In this document: in pieces, positions 43,510 through 55,227 of the stretch
Numbering within the stretch: position 1 is the stretch's first letter
Layout of the letters: every line of letters starts with the position of its first letter
Made by a program: the position numbers and the translations under genes
Notes under the pieces: model-generated
The model's input: the letters and a program-made list of their open reading frames with translations, nothing else
What the model was told of the DNA's origin: nothing
Database searches by the model: none
Origin: Cadophora sp. MPI-SDFR-AT-0126
Lineage: Eukaryota; Ascomycota; Leotiomycetes; Helotiales; Ploettnerulaceae
Direction of reading: 5' to 3'
Assembly (NCBI GenBank): GCA_020747065.1
Contig: JAGMVK010000001.1
Span: forward strand, 1,550,001-1,614,000
Length of the DNA stretch: 64,000 nucleotides

Positions 43510-45446
43510 CTAATAAAGCGGCTTTGGCCAAGCATCCAAAGTATACAACCAGCTATCGATACTAGCCTGATCGTACTCGCAGCTCATCGTGCTATTGTCA
43601 CCACTCCAAATCGGTCGCAGCGGCCATGCGCAGATCTGTGCATTTGCGCCAACGCTGTCACCGGCAAGATGAGTAGCATTGAGGGTTGTTGGCACGACGC
43701 CGTTCTCAACCCAGTCGATCATGACTGCTAGGTTGGTTTGTGGAAAAGGTCCGTTGGGTTGCGCTGTGTCAGGGGAGCCTTGTTAGAGAGTCAGTAATTG
43801 GTTGAAGGGAAATGATTACGATAGGGGAATACATAATTTCCTAGAGGATATCGAGATATCTAGAGTCAGAAATAAGACTTACAATGAGCAGCTCCTGGTA
43901 CAAGAAACAGCTTGTACCAGTCATTCAGAGCAGAGATAGAATCGTTATAGCTCAAGTCCGGGTACATTATCTGGCGAACAGAATCGTGATATCGAACCGA
44001 AGATGCAGCAGGGATGGAATTATCCGACTCGCCATGAAAATGAATGACCTTCCCACCAGCAGCATTGAAGCTCGTCAGATCAGGCCAAGTAGTTTGCAGG
44101 ACATCCTCATATCGTTGCCAACCTTCATACATCCAGTCACGCAGAGTGTCGTAAGTCACACCTTCGATCGAGGTCAGAGTCGAAGTATCCAGGAGTTCGA
44201 GATAGCGGGTGACCCACTCTCCTCCGAGGCCAGAGATGCTGACTCCCCAGGAGTTAGTAGCAGAGTCAAAAGCCGTTGTGGCATCGTCGAAAGAAGCTGA
44301 GGGCTGGTAAGACAGGTATGCCTGTTTCTCGTCCATTGTTTTCAAACCTTTAATGATGGTAGTCGCAACCTCGACGGCCTTAGCTGTCACAGTTCCATTC
44401 TGCTCTGGAGTTGGGGTGACTGGTCTGAATTGACGTCTGCCTAGCCCTCCCGTTGAAGCTGTGACGGCAGCGCAGTAGTATGGTTTTCCGATTGTGACAT
44501 TGATGTTATAATTCAGTTTGCAAAGGTCTGTACGGGAGACTACACCATCAACCTTGCCGTCCATGCTATCACATGCTGCAATTGTGGCGTTGACGATAGC
44601 CTCGAACTCGCATGGGGGAGGGAAGTACCCTACAGTCTGCTCGACGACATTCGAGTGAAGATGATTGATTTGTTGCTGGCCGTAACGGAAGGCTGGAGCT
44701 CCTATAATTGCGCCATCAAATTGGTCCGCGAACCTCTGGACTTGACTCCATCCTTCGCGACCACCTTCTGAGCAGCCCTGATAGTAGGAGTATAGTTTCG
44801 TAGAGTTTGAGATGAAGCTTGCTCGCTTAGAAAGGCTGGTGGATGAGTTGGTACTCGGGATCGCATCACTGGACATATTGAAGAATGACCTGGTGAATTC
44901 CTTGCCGATCAAAGCCAGTTCATGTTGAGCTTGATATCCAAACATATACACTGCAGGCCAATTCAGAGTGCCATTGGCGAGCAATGTGACAGCATCAAAC
45001 TGCGTAGTGAAGCTTCCAAATCCGCCATCAGTTAAGCCCGACACAGCACCATACTGCACACCACCTGGAAGAGATCCCGACGTCGTCGTTCCCGAATTGA
45101 TCGCAAGACCACCACCACCAGTAGACAAGTAACGATTCTTGAACTTTTCTGGTGCGGGGAGCCAGTAATTGAGATTTACTTTGTCGCTCGTCCCATCATG
45201 GCTATACGCGAAAGTAACATTGCAAAAGTCAAACGTCGCATCGGGGAACATCTCCGCACCGCTGACAGAGGCGTTGAAGATAGGACTGGCAGTGACAGAT
45301 GCCGAGTCGAAAGACAGACCCCGGACGAATCCATCGCCTGGCAAGGTGGATTGCACGTAAGATATGGTGCATACATCGTTGATTGTGACTGCGTTGGCGC
45401 CAGCAGCGAGGGCTGGTGCTGAGAGGGCGACCAGTGAGTAGCGCAT
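43510..45446 (-). CDS. Tannase / feruloyl esterase family protein, secreted
   Basis: An extracellular carboxylesterase that would split ester bonds of tannins or feruloylated plant cell-wall polysaccharides. Two exons (45446-43883, 43778-43510; 104-bp intron) encode 610 residues. The signal peptide is MRYSLVALSAPALAAGANA, starting at the second Met of the long frame. Family features are YLSTGGGGLAINSG, the nucleophile motif QGCSEGGREG, GESDNSIPAA with the catalytic Asp, and PGAAHC with the catalytic His. The CS-D-HC arrangement of this family is complete only if the 3' splice site at 43780-43779 (AACAAG) is used, giving HCSPDTAQPNGPF. DSMDGKVDGVVSRTDLC resembles the calcium-binding lid segment. 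Several N-glycosylation sites occur. Tannase versus feruloyl esterase (type B) cannot be decided from sequence alone. Confidence 0.93.
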
Positions 45447-46958
45447 CTTGCTGTCCAGATCTCTACTGAAACGAATGATGACAGAGAGGAAAACCAACGA
45501 GGTACCGGGTAGGGAATGTGGGCACCAGAGAGGAAGGATGAGAGGAGTAGAGAAGAAAAATAGAAAAAGTAATGGCAGGATACATGGCTATATACATGAT
45601 GATGTCCCCTCGTCCGAGCCATAACCAGCATCAAAACACTCTACCAAATTTTTGCCAGCTCCACTTTGGTTTTTTATGAGCCACATCGTCACGATGGCTT
45701 CTGGGAGTTAAGAGATAGGCTTCGGGAAGTGGACTGCAGAGTTGACTGAGTCGTCGCTGCCGTCCTGCAAATTTTGGAAGTTTCGTTGCTGGGTCTTTGA
45801 TCGGTTGATGTCCAGGTACACGCGTCGCCGGACCTCGCCCTGGATGCATGGAAATGTGGAAACATTGAATGGGGAAACCTCTAGGATGGCGGTAGTTGGC
45901 GGCACTAACTACGTAGTTTGGAACTCCGCATGGGACTAACGCAACCAGCAAACCATACCTCGAGCGGCATTCTCAATGATATGAATTCATCCTGTGACAT
46001 ATTTCCTGAAAACGCCAACAAACGAAGTCATCCGACCACGAAGTCAAAACCAAAAGAAAATCGTCGTCACTAAGAATCACAAACCAATAATCTCATTCCT
46101 AATCTAGCCAGGGAATGAAAACGGTCAAAAGTTTCATGCAACAATGCTTTCTATTTCTCGGGACCGATCAAGCACTCCCGGTCCCGAAGAATCGGGCCGT
46201 CCACCTGCCTCCAGAATCTCCACCTCCGTTTGAAATCATCCATCAGTCCCATCCCCACAAAGTGTACTGTCACGCCATATTCTTCGCAGCACTGTCTCCA
46301 CAAACTGATCGTTGCAGAAAGATCGTCGCTTTCTACTATAAATTCAAGGTCATTGTTTGATGTCTGAGCTTCGGATGTCATGCGGAAAGACACAAGGGAC
46401 GAGTAGCAATTTACAAGATTGAGGGGTATCGACGATTTTTTCTAGCATGAACTGAACGCTTCCCTTTCTTTGCTGTTGCTTCACAATCACAGAGCAATAA
46501 CAAGCGGGGTCCAGCTCGAGTGCACAACTTCCCGGGAAAAAATAGACATGTCAAGACCCGATCGCAGTCGATGGCTTCTTCCATTTTTAGTCATACATAA
46601 GTACAGAAGGTGCATGTATGTATCGTATCTCTCTTATTCTCACCCTGCCCAGCTTTCCATCACTCCATGCATGGTTGAATAACTTCAAATCATAATGCTA
46701 GGCATCGCATCCCCACCCACCACGCTCTAAAAACGCACACCGCACACCGCACATGACAAATCATCGACCTTATCATCCATTCATCCATCCATCCCAATGG
46801 ATCCAGTCCGGCGAGAGTAAGTAAGAAAGGAATCGTTTGCGCTTTCGCTTCAAAGAAATCATGCCCCGCGCGCGCCTGTATAATCGATTCATTCAAGGAA
46901 ACATTCATAGTCCGTAGTCTAACCAGCGCAATTCTGCATTCGCAAAAAAGTAATAGTC
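45447..46958. other. Intergenic, 1.5 kb
   Basis: Upstream of the tannase gene and 3' of the PP2C gene. A 76-codon minus-strand frame with its own ATG (46381-46151; DDLSATISLWRQCCEEYGVT, then RRWRFWRQVDGP) has protein-like composition but no motif or partner exon. I leave it uncalled. A/C-rich simple sequence lies near 46730-46760. Confidence 0.4.
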
Positions 46959-48944
46959 TCATTTAGATACTTCTTCAGGTAATTGGAGAGTTTTCCGAGT
47001 CTCGGGACTTGCTGCCTCGGCGCCCTTCGGGTCCATCTCTGGTGTGTCGCCTTCGACGAGACCTGGCTCCTCTTCGACAACTTTCTCCATGTTCATTCGT
47101 TTGACGGCCTCGTCTGAGTCTGGAATAGCTACTGGATCGTGACCCTTTCCGCTGTTACTTCCGCTGATGCCAATGCCTGGGACCCCATCTTCCTGGACCT
47201 TTCTTCGTGCGTCACCGACAATCTTTTCGGTTTCGGAAATCTTGCCGGATACTGAGTTAGGGTCACCTTCTACCCCTATGGCGGAAGAGGGCTCTTTGGT
47301 CGTGGTCAAGAGGGCTGATTTGTTGAGGCGTACGATCATGCAGGAGAGGTTGTCAGTACTGAAGCGAGCGAGGGCATGATCGACCAGCTGTTTAGCAGCA
47401 GCTACAGGATCTTGTTGACCGCGAACAAGGTCCACGGCTTCCTGATCAGAGCAAACGTCCCACAACTAACCATATGTTAGCTACTAATTTTAATCACTTT
47501 GGAGCTGACTTACACCGTCACAAGCAAGGATGATAAATTCGTCAAGGTCCGGCTGGATGACAGTTTCCGTGGTGTAAGGATGACCCGTCACAAGATCCTT
47601 CATATACGAATCGCCCAACGCACGGGTAACAGCGAGAACACCGTTGACACGGTTGTTGAGAATAAGACCTCCAGCGTTTGCAACTCGCTTTCCTTCGTTC
47701 TCATCACTGCCCTTGTGATCATATGACAATCTAAGGGCCTTGCCATTTCTACATAGAACAATCCGCGCATCTCCGACATTCGCAGTGTACAAAACACGTT
47801 GACGTGAGGCGGTTGTTCTGAGTCTGGCATGGGTCGCCTCATTACTTCCAGGAGCAGTAGCCGCAACTGACGATGTATTGGCTTGTGGCGGAGACTTGCT
47901 CATATCAACTCCACTATCTCCAGATTTCTCGTCCCCCTTTGAAGCATCGTTCTGAGCCTGTACTGCTGCCGCGGTTGCTGGTGCAATGGCAGTGGATCCT
48001 GTTGCGGATTGGGCGTTTGGTATCCTATCTTCCCAGCGGAGAACCGCTGTGACTGCAGTACATCCACTGTTCTTCAAAGGCAGCTTCTCCAACTGCGCAT
48101 CGACAATCGTGAAGGTCTGATCTAGGAGTTCTGGAATTGGAGTATTTGGGTTCTTTCGTATTGTCTCCTCCAAGATAATATGAAGCTTCTTACCGCACCA
48201 ATCGGCCGCAAATGTACCGGCATGACCATCGAAGATAGCAAAGTAGCCATTGTCAGTCTCCATCATCTCAGCTGAAGAGGTTGTAGGTACAAGACTCGGT
48301 GTTGACTCGTTCTGAACCAGTTCTTCATTGGACTTGGACTTTGTACTTGGCGCATCAGGACCCAATGCTGGGGCTGGAGTGTGTAAGAAATTGTAGAGGA
48401 ACGCATGGGTATCTTCCATGGTACGACGACATTTCTTATTCCTGTCTTCCCAGACACCAACCGTAAATGTGGACCTAGGACCTGGAACGGACTCTCCAGC
48501 AGAATTATTGTGTTGACCTTGAGGAACGCTAAGCGCCGGGTCTTGCTTTCCGAGCTTTTGAAGAGGCGTCTGAGTATTTGGTTCTTGGCTTCGCATGAAA
48601 CCGCCAGAATTGGGATTCTTGTCGAAATGTAGAGAGTTTTTGGCACTGGCTAACAAGGAGCTGGCCTTTCCTCCCACTCCACTACTCCTGCGCTTCTTCT
48701 CAACGGTCGCACCGGTCTCTGCGGCTTGACGGCCTGGTGGGCTTCCATTACCACTGCGTTTCTCGCCAGCTGTGCTATCTTCCCCAGGTTTCTGCACGTT
48801 TGTGGAGTCCATTGTGATCGGAACGACGGTATCTGCTTGAGTCGCTGGCACTCCACCTTCCTTGGGCGGGGACCCAGAGCTGCCAAACATTCTGTTTAGC
48901 AGACCTCCCTGGGAGGAAAAGCTCCTCCGCTTACTACCTGCCAC
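46959..48944 (-). CDS. PP2C-type Ser/Thr protein phosphatase (Ptc1-like)
   Basis: A metal-dependent protein phosphatase, by family expected to switch off stress-activated MAP kinase signalling. Two exons (48944-47514, 47465-46959; 48-bp GTAAGT..TTAG intron) give 645 residues. A low-complexity Ser/Gly/Lys N-terminus of about 160 residues precedes the catalytic fold. PP2C motifs in order are [31 protein letters not shown] (metal-binding Asp and Gly), [20 protein letters not shown] and [30 protein letters not shown] and [20 protein letters not shown] follow, the last completed across the intron, then [14 protein letters not shown] Ser/Ala/Gln-rich insertion sits inside the fold before VLYTANVG. 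The C-terminal about 110 residues are an acidic extension. The protein is much longer than yeast Ptc1 but carries all metal ligands I can see. Confidence 0.93.
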
Positions 48945-50360
48945 TTTGGTGACTTCTGATTTCGCGTCTCGTACGGAGACTGACGAGCGTGCGAGGGGAA
49001 AGTGAGAGGATTCTTAGATTCGTGGGTACAGGCAAGGTTGGAGGAGTGGGAGGACCGGAATGCGATGTGGTTTGGTCGAGTGTCCGCAGATGCTAGACCT
49101 TGAGATCTTCGATTAATGAGACGTGTGCGAATGCAAAGGGTTTCTGGGTATTGTGACGAGAGGAAGTTGGTTGTAGGTCGAAGGGGTCGCTGGGTGGGTA
49201 GGCTGAGCGGGTTCGTTAGCCTCCTTCCTATGACGATGTGCAATGTGGGGTACAAGTACAAACAAACAACCTTTGTTTGCAGCACGCACCCACGGAATGA
49301 AACAGTTAAAACCGCACTCACGCCTGTGCTCGGGAATCTGTCGTCTGAGGCTCAAAATGGGGTCAAGATCTGATCCAGGGATCAAGCAAGTGGTTCTTGA
49401 GCTGGGGAAACGGTTGGAGGTGCCGGAATGCCGTTGGGTTCACTTACGGCACTTGTTTTCGCAGGCACGTCGCACTTGTGGATAAGGCACGTAGATCTTG
49501 GGATAAAGCCGGTCTGGATTTCTTGTTCGACGAACAGAGTTGTGGCGATGCCAAAGGACTTGGATTTCGCACAAGATACAGAGCGGTACAGAGGATAGTG
49601 ATGGCGGGGGTGTGGACTGGTGGCTTTGGGTTCGGTCTTTGTACACCAACGAGGGGTCAAGAGGCACAGTATATCGTAATAGCACAGCCCGGATTTAAGG
49701 CAATCTGGTGCGAGTAGCGAATAGCGAATAGTCGTGACAGTTAGACACCAAATTTCCGGCAAGAGGACGAAAGGGAAGAAAGGGCGAGGTGTCAGCAAGG
49801 ACAGACAGAGAAAAGAGTCTGGTCTGGGCTGTTGTGTTCTGGCCTGGTAGGCTGTGCAATGCATGCCCAGTTCGATGTCCAGCAAGCTTTTAGTGTAAGA
49901 CTTTCCCCACACCCAATCTTCAGGGGGCAATAATAGTAGGAGGATCGGCCTGCAAAACACCGTCGCTTCCGGGACGCTGGTTGGATGGAAGAGATGGAGG
50001 GGTGGGATGCTTTGGGCCGGAGGGACGGGAATGGTGAGAGAGTATGCCAAAGAAAATAGAGGGGCAAATACGTTGAACCTCCTGGTAATGCTTCAGGATC
50101 GTGCTGTATTGCAATTTAGGCTTTCCTTCAATGGTTGAAAGGACATTCGAAGCAAATCAGTCTCGCCGCTTTGAACCTCAAACATACGAATAAACGACCA
50201 CTCACAAATCAGCTGGCACACAGATTGGCGGAATGTGACCGCCGTTGGACCGGAATAAGTCGAGAAAACTGGACGAGGCAATTACAGTGAAATTCAAATC
50301 GATTCCCTAACTCCTATACTCATTATGAAGAAACGCCGGTAGTGTATCTCGCTATCGAAC
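48945..50360. other. Intergenic, 1.4 kb
   Basis: Promoter and leader of the PP2C gene and 3' flank of VPS2. Frames on both strands are low-complexity or lack motifs. No gene supported. Two adjacent GCGAATA-type copies (AGCGAATAGCGAATAG) occur near 49716-49732. Confidence 0.45.
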
Positions 50361-51194
50361 TCATCTTCTCAAGCTGTCCAATCTGGCCTGGAGATCGTTG
50401 TCTCCTGGATCTCCACCACCACCAGGACCGCCGCCAATAGCCTGTGCAACTCGTCCTTCTGGTACAGCGGTGCTTTGAAGGCCGGAAGGAGTCTCTCCCA
50501 TCTGTCAAGTTTGTCAATAATTGGTCCACCATAAGGGCCACATCAAGACATACAGCATTCTTGAGATCAATCCCGATCTCCTCCAACACCTGTTCGACAA
50601 CCTCCTCTCCCTCGGCTTCGTCCTCAAGCCCGGTAACATCGTCGATGGCATCATCCATCATCTCTTGTCTCTGGTCCATGATATCGTTCTCCTTCTCGAA
50701 CTCCATCGCTATCCGCTGGAGAGCTGGGAGGTTCATGCTTCGATTCATGTTGCCTAGAACACCTGTCGCACCCTTCATAGCCTGCATCATTTGCTCGTTC
50801 GTGCGAACTGTCTAATTCCTCAGGTAAGCATAATTCCCAGGCAGAACATGATAAAATCATACTTGGATCCTCAGCGAGATAGCCTGTAGTTGTGTCCTCA
50901 TAGAATAGAACTTCTCAATGTATCTCCTGGTCCGCACCAAATCCTTTGCCTGGATCTTGCATGCTCCCATCTGCCCATTCTTGGCGCTCTTCTTGATCTC
51001 CTGAATTAACTTCTTCTCCTGGTTCTCAAGCTTGACTCGTTCGCGGTCCAGTTCTCGTTGGGTCTTCTCGAGAGATCGTTGGTGTTTACGCAGACGCTCG
51101 GCGGGCGTCATGCGCTTTCCGAAGGCCCATTCGACAATCTATGACTTTTATTAGCTGAATCGGCATGCGCAGGATAATGGAATCATACATTCAT
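50361..51194 (-). CDS. VPS2: ESCRT-III subunit Vps2 (CHMP2 / Did4)
   Basis: An ESCRT-III protein that helps constrict membranes in multivesicular-body sorting and recruits the ATPase Vps4. Four exons (51194-51189, 51138-50863, 50811-50554, 50501-50361) with introns of 50, 51 and 52 bp give 226 residues. The first exon codes only Met-Asn; joining restores the family start MNIVEWAFGKRMTPAERLRK. Then follow the basic helices (RTRRYIEKFYSMRTQLQAIS), NMNRSMNLPALQRIAMEFEK and the acidic helix (MMDDAIDDVTGLEDEAEGEE). The protein ends in the Vps4-binding MIM1 motif DNDLQARLDSLRR. It is head-to-head with FZO1, with 411 bp between start codons. Confidence 0.96.
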
Positions 51195-51605
51195 GGTGGT
51201 TGAGGTTTATGGGTTGAATTTGGGAATTGATAGCTTGATATGGAATGCGGTGCCTATCGCCGCGTCGTCATTGTTCTCGCAATCGCAGACGCTTGGCTCT
51301 AAGTCCTGTAATGTTCCAACCGAACTACAGTACTTTTTCACGATAACTTTGTCGGGACGTCCTAACCGGAATGCAGGATAAAGCAGAAGATTAAGCGGGA
51401 TTGAATTGACTTCAAGAAAAATAAAAATGCCATGTAAATAATTTATCCACCAGGCATGAAGGTTGAACAAAGGGCAAATCAAACGGACAGGGGTTGGCAC
51501 GCTAAGATTGGCAGCGGAATTTGTTCGCCTCCTTGAATCATCAGAGCAGACCACAACACAGAAACATTCTACTCAACACACTCGAACGGTTGACATACCG
51601 CAACG
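51195..51605. promoter_or_regulatory. Divergent promoter region of VPS2 and FZO1
   Basis: The 411 bp between two divergent start codons must contain both promoters. No specific factor site recognised. Immediately before FZO1 is an A/C-rich leader. Confidence 0.45.
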
Positions 51606-54359
51606 ATGAGCCAGGAATACAAGAATGGAAAGGGTAGGGCCGATCCTCAAGAGGAATCGAGCTCGAGCAATGACAGACGGAAATCTTCGAATCGGCCTCA
51701 ATATATGACAGTTGGATCCGGATCTACGTCAGAAAGCGCTGCACGTCTGCAGGCGCTCTTGGACAATGACTCAGGGTATGGAGGAAGTATAGCTGGGGAT
51801 AGCTTCAATGGAGCCCCGGTGTGGAATCCGACTCTGACTGAGGATAGGCCGACGCCTATGCATTCGCCTGTGCCGAGGGGAATGGGAGAGTCGGCGGATG
51901 CAGACAGAAGAGTTCAGGCCAACGCCATACATCAATTATGGTACAACCAACATCGAGTCGCTTTGGCCAGGTCAATAAACAGGGTGGTGGAGACGTTGAA
52001 GTCTCTGCAGGAGATGAATGCATCGTGGCCGGCAACATATCCTTCAGTTCAACGTGCACAAGCAGCACAACCTCGAGCACAAGATCCTCGGCCCAGTCTG
52101 GTTCATACACAAACGACGGGTCCTGGATCTAAAGACATAACACCGCCTCGGCCAGGACTTGCAAGGCGGTCCCAGACATTTGGAGCAGATCCCGCGGACG
52201 CAGAACCGAGCAAGGAGGCAGAACAACGAACAGTACCCGAACCACGATTGATCACACCACAAATCGCGCAGGAGTTCTCAATCTTAAAGCTGGATCTGAA
52301 ATTGGGGGCCCTCCATCAGACCGAGTTGGTACATTCGTTAGAGAAAAACTCGATAGCGTCGCTACTGGATGGGAAGATCAGTTCAAGCATCAAGCACTTG
52401 CTGAATCTCCGAGAGCGGATAGAGGATACATCTAGTAAAGTTCTAGTTACTGGAGACCTCAACGCTGGAAAGTCGACATTTTGCAACGCCCTTCTGAGGA
52501 GAAAGATTTTACCCGAAGACCAACAACCATGTACGAGTATTTTTTGCGAGGTCTTAGATGCGAGGGAGAATGGTGGAGTAGAAGAGGTACACGCGATTCA
52601 CAAGGACATGATTTACGACCGCCATGACGAGAGCACATACGATGTCTTCACGCTGCATGACTTGGAGAAGATCGTTACCGACCATGAGACCTACACTCAG
52701 TGTAAAGTCTACGTCAAGGATGTTCGCTCAATTGACGAGTCACTTCTCAACAATGGCGTTGTAGATATATCCATCATCGATGCGCCTGGTCTGAATCTGG
52801 ATACAACCAAGACTACCGCAGTGTTCGCTCGACAGGAAGAGATCGATGTCGTCGTATTCGTTGTTTCGGCCGCAAACCACTTCACGATGACAGCCAAGGA
52901 GTTCATTTGGGCGGCGGCAGCAGAAAAGGCTTACATTTTCATCGTTGTCAATGGATATGACAATATCAAGGACAAAGACAGGTGTCAAAAGATGATTCTG
53001 GAACAGGTCCACGGTCTGAGCCCACGGACGTTCAAAGAGTCAGCTGAACTGGTACATTTTGTGTCGAGTAACGCGATTCCAACAGCACCAACCCCGCCAG
53101 GAGGAAATGGGGGAGGTGGAAGTGGAAGCTCAAGTGGAGGGGGAGACGGACCAGATTTTGACGATCCGGATTCAAAGGGCAAAGGAAAGGACACAGAGAA
53201 GATTCGAGATTTTGAGGATCTTGAACAATCGCTAAGACGGTTCGTTCTCGAGAAGCGAGCCCGGTCGAAGTTGGCCCCAGCCAAGACCTACCTGCTGAAT
53301 GTTCTTGGAGACGTTCAGACACTTGCCACCGTCAACCAGGAAGTTGCACAATCAGAGCTCGATCGAGTGACCAAAGAATTGGACGACTTGGAACCTCTAT
53401 TGGAAGCCTCGAAGAAGGCCAAGGCTGAAGTTAGCGATGATATCGATAGAACCATCGAAGCGACCTGTCAAGATATCTACGATCACACTAGATCCACTCT
53501 AACAGCCTCAATATCGCAAGCTGCCGACGAGGAGCTCGGCGTTCCCTACCCAGGTCTTCTCAACGTCTTCCAATATGCCGACGACATCAAAGAAGCCATG
53601 CTCTCCCAGATCTCCGCCTCAGTGACGCTTTGCGAAGAACATGCCCGCCAGAAGACCGTCGAGGGTGTCAATACCATCAAGCAACTTGGCCTCTTACACC
53701 TCGGAGATGAGTACACAGACCTCAGCTTCCGCAGCGATGTCATGTTCCGCCGTAAACGGGACGTTCTAGCCCGCCAAGTTGAGATCGAAACAGAACTTTG
53801 GGACTTCTTCGACTGGCACACCATCTTACAGCGCCAAGAGAAGATGGCTGGTACAGGAATGGCTCTCACTGTCGCTACAGCTGTAGGAAGTCGCATGGTC
53901 GGTGGATTCGGCTGGGTAGACGGTGCCATGGGAGCAGTCAAGGTCGTCGGAAACAACAACCTCCGCCACTTGATCCTGCCTGGAGTAGTGGCTACCGCCA
54001 TCGCAGCAACCTACTACATCCTACTTCAAATCCCACACTCGCTTCCTCACCGCCTGAGCACCAAGATCAGCACTCAGCTCGCCGAGATCGACTATGTACA
54101 CTCAAATTCCGCACGCATCTCCTCATCCGTACGGAAGGTCCTACGCTTCCCAGCCGATAACCTCAGAGTTGGCCTACAGCGTTCGGTTGAGCAGTTGGGT
54201 AGTAAGCGTGAGGAGACCCGGAAGATCAGAGGCGAGAGCGAGGTCGCAAGGAAGTACTTCAGGAACTTGGTCACTGAGACGGGTCGAATTAGAAATACGG
54301 TCGAGGCTGTGGATTTGGAGGGTCCTGCTCCTGGTGTGGCGGCGGGCTTTGATCCTTGA
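51606..54359 (+). CDS. FZO1: Mitofusin, outer-membrane dynamin-like GTPase Fzo1
   Basis: Drives fusion of mitochondrial outer membranes. Intronless, 917 residues (yeast about 855). After a disordered N-terminus and a first heptad region, the GTPase domain has G1 VLVTGDLNAGKSTFCNALL, then PEDQQPCTSIFCEV (G2). G3 is IDAPGLN and G4 lies at VVNGYDNI. A Gly/Ser/Asp-rich insertion (about residues 497-530) separates the GTPase from the next helical part. Two membrane-associated stretches near the C-terminus surround HLILPGVVATAIAATYYILL. A second helical region (ISSSVRKVLRFPADNLRVGL, ARKYFRNLVTETGRIRNTVE) ends the protein. The family start is not strongly conserved; the first ATG of the frame is used. 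It is divergent from VPS2. Confidence 0.95.
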   Translation: MSQEYKNGKGRADPQEESSSSNDRRKSSNRPQYMTVGSGSTSESAARLQALLDNDSGYGGSIAGDSFNGAPVWNPTLTEDRPTPMHSPVPRGMGESADADRRVQANAIHQLWYNQHRVALARSINRVVETLKSLQEMNASWPATYPSVQRAQAAQPRAQDPRPSLVHTQTTGPGSKDITPPRPGLARRSQTFGADPADAEPSKEAEQRTVPEPRLITPQIAQEFSILKLDLKLGALHQTELVHSLEKNSIASLLDGKISSSIKHLLNLRERIEDTSSKVLVTGDLNAGKSTFCNALLRRKILPEDQQPCTSIFCEVLDARENGGVEEVHAIHKDMIYDRHDESTYDVFTLHDLEKIVTDHETYTQCKVYVKDVRSIDESLLNNGVVDISIIDAPGLNLDTTKTTAVFARQEEIDVVVFVVSAANHFTMTAKEFIWAAAAEKAYIFIVVNGYDNIKDKDRCQKMILEQVHGLSPRTFKESAELVHFVSSNAIPTAPTPPGGNGGGGSGSSSGGGDGPDFDDPDSKGKGKDTEKIRDFEDLEQSLRRFVLEKRARSKLAPAKTYLLNVLGDVQTLATVNQEVAQSELDRVTKELDDLEPLLEASKKAKAEVSDDIDRTIEATCQDIYDHTRSTLTASISQAADEELGVPYPGLLNVFQYADDIKEAMLSQISASVTLCEEHARQKTVEGVNTIKQLGLLHLGDEYTDLSFRSDVMFRRKRDVLARQVEIETELWDFFDWHTILQRQEKMAGTGMALTVATAVGSRMVGGFGWVDGAMGAVKVVGNNNLRHLILPGVVATAIAATYYILLQIPHSLPHRLSTKISTQLAEIDYVHSNSARISSSVRKVLRFPADNLRVGLQRSVEQLGSKREETRKIRGESEVARKYFRNLVTETGRIRNTVEAVDLEGPAPGVAAGFDP

Positions 54360-55227
54360 TCCATCAATTGCCTACAGAAAAATTGTTGCCAATCCTTCAT
54401 TCCACACTCTCGACATACACGCCTCTCACGCCAGTCCCCCAATACGTATCCTCTATACTACATAATCTTCTGGATTGGAAGTCTTCACTTCATGCGATCG
54501 TTTAATACTTACCTACCGATACCCCCACACTCACATCAATCATTCATTCATTTGGCGCCTGGGAGCTAACACTGGAAAACACACACGGACACGTTTTACG
54601 AGGAACATCGATTTGGAATGTCTTTTCGGGCGTTTATGCATGGGCTGCGGGTTTGATAAGCTTTGCTATGCGTTTTGCTTTCGAAGATCCCTACTTCGTT
54701 CGTTCGAATATTTGTAGGTAGTCAGAAGAGGGGTCAGGAGAGACAGAAGGGATGAAAGGATGAAATTCAAGTACATATGTATGTGTGTAATAAGAGGACC
54801 GAAGCGATTATGACTATCATAACAAACGAATGCTCATCTACTCCCCTGTGCGTGGAATTACCAGTTTGTAAATCAACAGAGTCGCTTAGATCCCGAAATT
54901 GTAAAAATGGCGAGATCGAGTCACACAGAGGAAAACAACCGAACATACTTCAATTCATTACATGCGTTTGGTATTCTTACTTTTCGCTAATGCCTGTAGC
55001 GCAGAAATCCCAAGGAGAAATCTCGCAAACTATGCAGCGCAAGCTATGGATGAGATGGCCGCCCTTCTAACCTCAATTTCATCAGCCATGTGCGGGATTC
55101 TCAGTGCTTTCTTCACTCTTTCTTCGTTCATTCGTATCATCGTCCATCATAAGCCCCAATTTGGCCTTCCTTGCTCCATTCACTGTTGGATTCGTCGAAT
55201 TGACTGAGCGTAGGATCAAATGGATAG
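54360..55227. other. Convergent intergenic, about 870 bp
   Basis: 3' flanks of FZO1 and CAND1. Only short frames without motif. Confidence 0.5.

Noticed and set aside
43866..43890. Tannase gene ending at the stop just after HCKSYF, or joined through the CACAG at 43732-43770
   Set aside because: Reading into the intron truncates the enzyme; the other acceptor gives HS instead of the family HC. The AACAAG acceptor at 43780-43779 restores HCSPDTAQPNGPF.
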